Shown here: positions 6,334 to 8,281 of the stretch, in pieces
Layout of the letters: every line of letters begins with the position of its first letter
How positions within the stretch are numbered: position 1 is the first letter of the stretch
Origin: Fervidobacterium sp.
GTDB taxonomy: Bacteria; Thermotogota; Thermotogae; Thermotogales; Fervidobacteriaceae
Assembly: GCA_003522805.1 (NCBI GenBank)
Contig: DPIB01000004.1
Coordinates: 1 to 8,281, forward strand
Reading direction: 5' to 3'
Length of the DNA stretch: 8,281 bases
The notes under the pieces: model-generated
Seen by the model: the letters and a program-made list of their open reading frames with translations, nothing else
What the model was told of the DNA's origin: nothing
Database searches by the model: none
Program-made: the position numbers and the translations under genes

Positions 6334-7893
6334 ATGAGAGAACTATCGATATTGTTGAAATATCTTGGGTTTTCGATCTTTCAAGAAACCGGACAAGCAG
6401 CTCAAGCCTCGAACTCGAGAAGATTTGGACGACGAGATGGCAAGAGAAGGGGTACAAAGAACAGAGCCATGCAGTACATAACAATATTGCTGCTCAGTAG
6501 TTTACCTATGGCTATCTTCGTGTTTGTCTCCAACTACAAAGTCTATTCCACCCTCACACGATTTCCACAAGTAGCTGGGGTATTCTTCAATACAACAATA
6601 AGCATGTTTTCTTTATTCTACATAGTTGGATTTATTGGTACGGGTATGTACTCGTTTTCAAGGACAGACGAGATAGAACTATTACTCACACTTCCAATTA
6701 AGACATCTACGTTGACTATATATAGTCTTTTGATATCTTTGAGTAGTCAACTTTTTACATTATCGTTTTTCGTTGGTTCGGCTCTTGGTTACATGTTTGG
6801 TGTGCATGTACCAGCACTTTCATTCATCCTAAGAACTTTGCTTCAACTGTATTTCATAACATCACTTTCAGCACTCTTTTCAGTGCTTGGTGGTGGGATG
6901 AGTTCGAAGAGTTTGGTCAGAAAACTAAACGTCTTTATGACACTTGCATTGGTATTCGTATACTTTGGTTTTACGTATGTAGAGGGTATAAATGTAGAAG
7001 AACTTGGCGAGAATGCGAATATCGTAAGATGGCTGTCATTTACAAATTCAAAGTACAATATACTTTCTTGGGCGTACTCAGATAGCAATATACTTGTTGC
7101 CTTAACTGTTGTGTTATCCATTTCGATTACAGTTCTGTTTTGGTACATGTCGAATAAGGTGGCTTTTGAGAACGTTCAAAGAAAATACAAGAAACAGAAT
7201 TCAGAGGTTATGAAAAAGCAGTCTTATGCATCGCTTTTTGGCGGATTTGTGTGGAAAGATCTCAAATTACTTGTTAGAAATGAGCAGTTCATATTCCTGT
7301 TGTTGTACCCGTTTGTTTTTGGTATCTTCATGATGTTCGTATCGGCTTCATCGATAAGCTCTATAATGCCATTTGTCGTGATAGCAGTATTCTACTGTGC
7401 CATGGAAGCAGGCATGCTGACTTCGAGCGAGATGCAATCGAAGGAATTGCTTTTCACACTGCCAGTGAAAAGAAGTGCAATGATATTGCCAAAGATTACG
7501 ATACCTGTGCTTATAAACATAGCGCTTTTCCTGTTGATTGATGTCATAGCATTACTATTCAACAAATTTGACAAGGTAGCACTCATATTCATTCCTATAT
7601 CGATACTACTCTTTGCATTGAGCGCATTCATAGGTGCATACTATAGTATCACAAAACCTGGGAAAGCAAAAAGGCAACCATTTTCGAACACAGCCACATT
7701 CATTATAGAAGGAATAACGATAGGACTTGCATTTGCAATACTCTTCCCAATTACGATGCTTTTCGAGACACCGAATTTGAAGAATTGGCAGGAAATCACT
7801 TGCTGGCTTGTTATGGTAGGTTCGATAATAGCTTCTATTCTGCTCAGCTACTTTTACTACAGAAAGCTCAAGAAAGTAATTGAAGTTGAATAG
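6334..7893 (+). CDS. Full-size ABC-2 exporter permease with about 12 membrane segments
   Basis: This is the predicted membrane subunit (519 residues) of the second exporter. An amphipathic start (MRELSILLKYLGF) is followed by a strongly basic cytoplasmic stretch, residues 29-44 (RRFGRRDGKRRGTKNR). About six hydrophobic segments lie between 47 and 270, a charged linker at 275-297, and a second set of about six between 315 and 508. Each half carries a similar coupling motif: SRTDEIELLLTLPIKTS at 109-125 and SSEMQSKELLFTLPVKRS at 364-381. That points to an internally duplicated, pseudo-dimeric permease, so one copy could work with two ATPase subunits. ATG 6334 is chosen because GTGGTG (6321-6326) sits seven bases upstream and the protein then begins like its relatives. 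GTG 6313 would add seven residues but has no binding site. It begins 25 bases after the ATPase stop. Substrate is unknown. Confidence 0.83.
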   Translation: MRELSILLKYLGFSIFQETGQAAQASNSRRFGRRDGKRRGTKNRAMQYITILLLSSLPMAIFVFVSNYKVYSTLTRFPQVAGVFFNTTISMFSLFYIVGFIGTGMYSFSRTDEIELLLTLPIKTSTLTIYSLLISLSSQLFTLSFFVGSALGYMFGVHVPALSFILRTLLQLYFITSLSALFSVLGGGMSSKSLVRKLNVFMTLALVFVYFGFTYVEGINVEELGENANIVRWLSFTNSKYNILSWAYSDSNILVALTVVLSISITVLFWYMSNKVAFENVQRKYKKQNSEVMKKQSYASLFGGFVWKDLKLLVRNEQFIFLLLYPFVFGIFMMFVSASSISSIMPFVVIAVFYCAMEAGMLTSSEMQSKELLFTLPVKRSAMILPKITIPVLINIALFLLIDVIALLFNKFDKVALIFIPISILLFALSAFIGAYYSITKPGKAKRQPFSNTATFIIEGITIGLAFAILFPITMLFETPNLKNWQEITCWLVMVGSIIASILLSYFYYRKLKKVIEVE

Positions 7894-7929
7894 GTTTTAT
7901 CAGCTTTTGAATCGAATTATAGAGAAATC

Positions 7930-7950
7930 AAAAATAATTATTTTTTCTAA
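7930..7950 (+). terminator. AT-only palindrome with T run, possible weak terminator
   Basis: A perfect 16-base palindrome made only of A and T (7930-7945) runs into a T tract 37 bases after the last ABC gene. It could end the operon transcript, but the stem has no GC pairs and, being a palindrome without spacer, must give up its centre to form a loop. Further T-rich sequence follows (to about 7959). Support is weak, and read-through into the next small gene is possible. Confidence 0.25.
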
Positions 7951-8044
7951 GTATTTTTTAAGCAATGGAGAGTATCATAATCATGAAAATGAAAAGAGAG
8001 ACAAGGCAAAGAACTGGCAAGGCCGATAAAAGGCCATTAGACGC

Positions 8045-8064
8045 AGGAGGTAAACTTGAGGATG
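8045..8064 (+). promoter_or_regulatory. Ribosome binding site with two possible start codons
   Basis: AGGAGGT at 8045-8051 is a strong binding site. TTG 8056 is 5 bases after GGAGG and ATG 8062 is 11 bases after it; both are in the same frame. The usual spacing in this window lies between the two, so the start is not settled; ATG is taken as default. Confidence 0.6.
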
Positions 8065-8281
8065 AAAGGATTTGGACATTGGTATGGTTATGGTTACCCA
8101 GTAGGTTCAGGTATTGTAGCAACATTTCTATGGCTTAGACCGATACTGTATTTTGCACTGTTCATTTTAGCAGTTTACATAATATATAGATTGTTTTTCA
8201 AAGATCGAACAGTTTTCAAAAAGCAGCCTAAGGCCTTAGAAATTCTACAAGAAAGGTTCGCAAAAGGTGAGATAACCGAAG
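8062..8281 (+). CDS. Small membrane protein with SHOCT-type C-terminus (3' partial)
   Basis: The frame is open to the window edge, giving 73 complete codons. The start is an aromatic/glycine-rich MKGFGHWYGYGYP, followed by one hydrophobic membrane segment (about residues 18-45, ending IIYRLFF) and a basic turn. It ends ALEILQERFAKGEITE, which matches the beginning of the SHOCT (short C-terminal) domain, where the motif usually continues with a few more charged residues and stops. The full protein is therefore probably about 85-90 residues. Such proteins are small inner-membrane or oligomerising adaptors of unclear function, often beside transporters. It lies 168 bases after the permease and may be read from the same transcript. 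TTG 8056 is an alternative start adding two residues. Confidence 0.8.
   Translation, partial: MKGFGHWYGYGYPVGSGIVATFLWLRPILYFALFILAVYIIYRLFFKDRTVFKKQPKALEILQERFAKGEITE

Noticed and set aside
5966..6484. Antisense open frame of 172 codons over the second ATPase/permease junction.
   Set aside because: Serine/leucine-rich shadow of the genuine coding strand; no ribosome binding site or family motif.
8019..8035. GGCC...GGCC inverted repeat upstream of the SHOCT-type gene.
   Set aside because: Only four base pairs around a seven-base loop; expected by chance.
7983..8138. A 51-codon + strand frame starting ATG AAA ATG that overlaps the start of the SHOCT-type gene.
   Set aside because: Its only ribosome binding site candidate (GGAG 7967-7970) is 12 bases away, the product resembles nothing, and the strong site at 8045 plus the membrane/SHOCT product support the other frame.

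Overview
The window looks like part of a thermophilic bacterial chromosome, most probably from the order Thermotogales (Fervidobacterium or a relative). This is inferred from gene style, not from a search. The signs are moderate A+T content, heavy use of AGA/AGG arginine and ATA isoleucine codons, strong GGAGGTGA-type ribosome binding sites, use of TTG starts, and lysine/glutamate-rich proteins. All convincing genes lie on the + strand. I see no tRNA, rRNA, CRISPR array, insertion sequence, integrase or defence system.

Layout. (1) Bases 1-225 are the last 74 codons of a FecCD/BtuC-type iron-siderophore or cobalamin ABC permease, cut by the window edge. (2) Bases 226-575 are non-coding. They hold a perfect 13-bp hairpin (304-337) preceded by a tandem 10-bp repeat containing two TTGACA hexamers. 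(3) Bases 576-3286 hold two tandem paralogous lipoproteins of 414 and 407 residues that I do not recognise. They share a nearly identical translation-start region and several nucleotide blocks far better conserved than their surroundings. A strong intrinsic terminator follows at 3338-3370. (4) Bases 3371-3550 carry a TATAAT -10 box embedded in a 24-bp near-palindrome, which is a good operator candidate. (5) Bases 3551-7893 form a four-gene operon of two complete ABC-2 type exporters. The first is an ATPase/permease pair resembling NatA/NatB (half-size permease with a large extracytoplasmic loop, genes overlapping by 8 bp). The second is an ATPase with a full-size permease of about 12 membrane segments that shows internal duplication. 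(6) At the right edge begins a small membrane protein with a C-terminal SHOCT-type segment, truncated by the window.

How the parts may work together. The four ABC genes are close together or overlapping, have only one recognisable promoter and operator, and so probably make one transcript and two inner-membrane exporters. By family, the first is a candidate Na+ or cationic-compound efflux pump; the substrate of the second cannot be told from sequence. The lipoproteins would be anchored by a lipidated cysteine and are built mainly of predicted beta-rich segments. The terminator separates them from the exporters, so a functional link is not shown. The most novel material is the lipoprotein pair and its patchwork of conserved nucleotide blocks. 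Nothing here proves a new multi-gene system.
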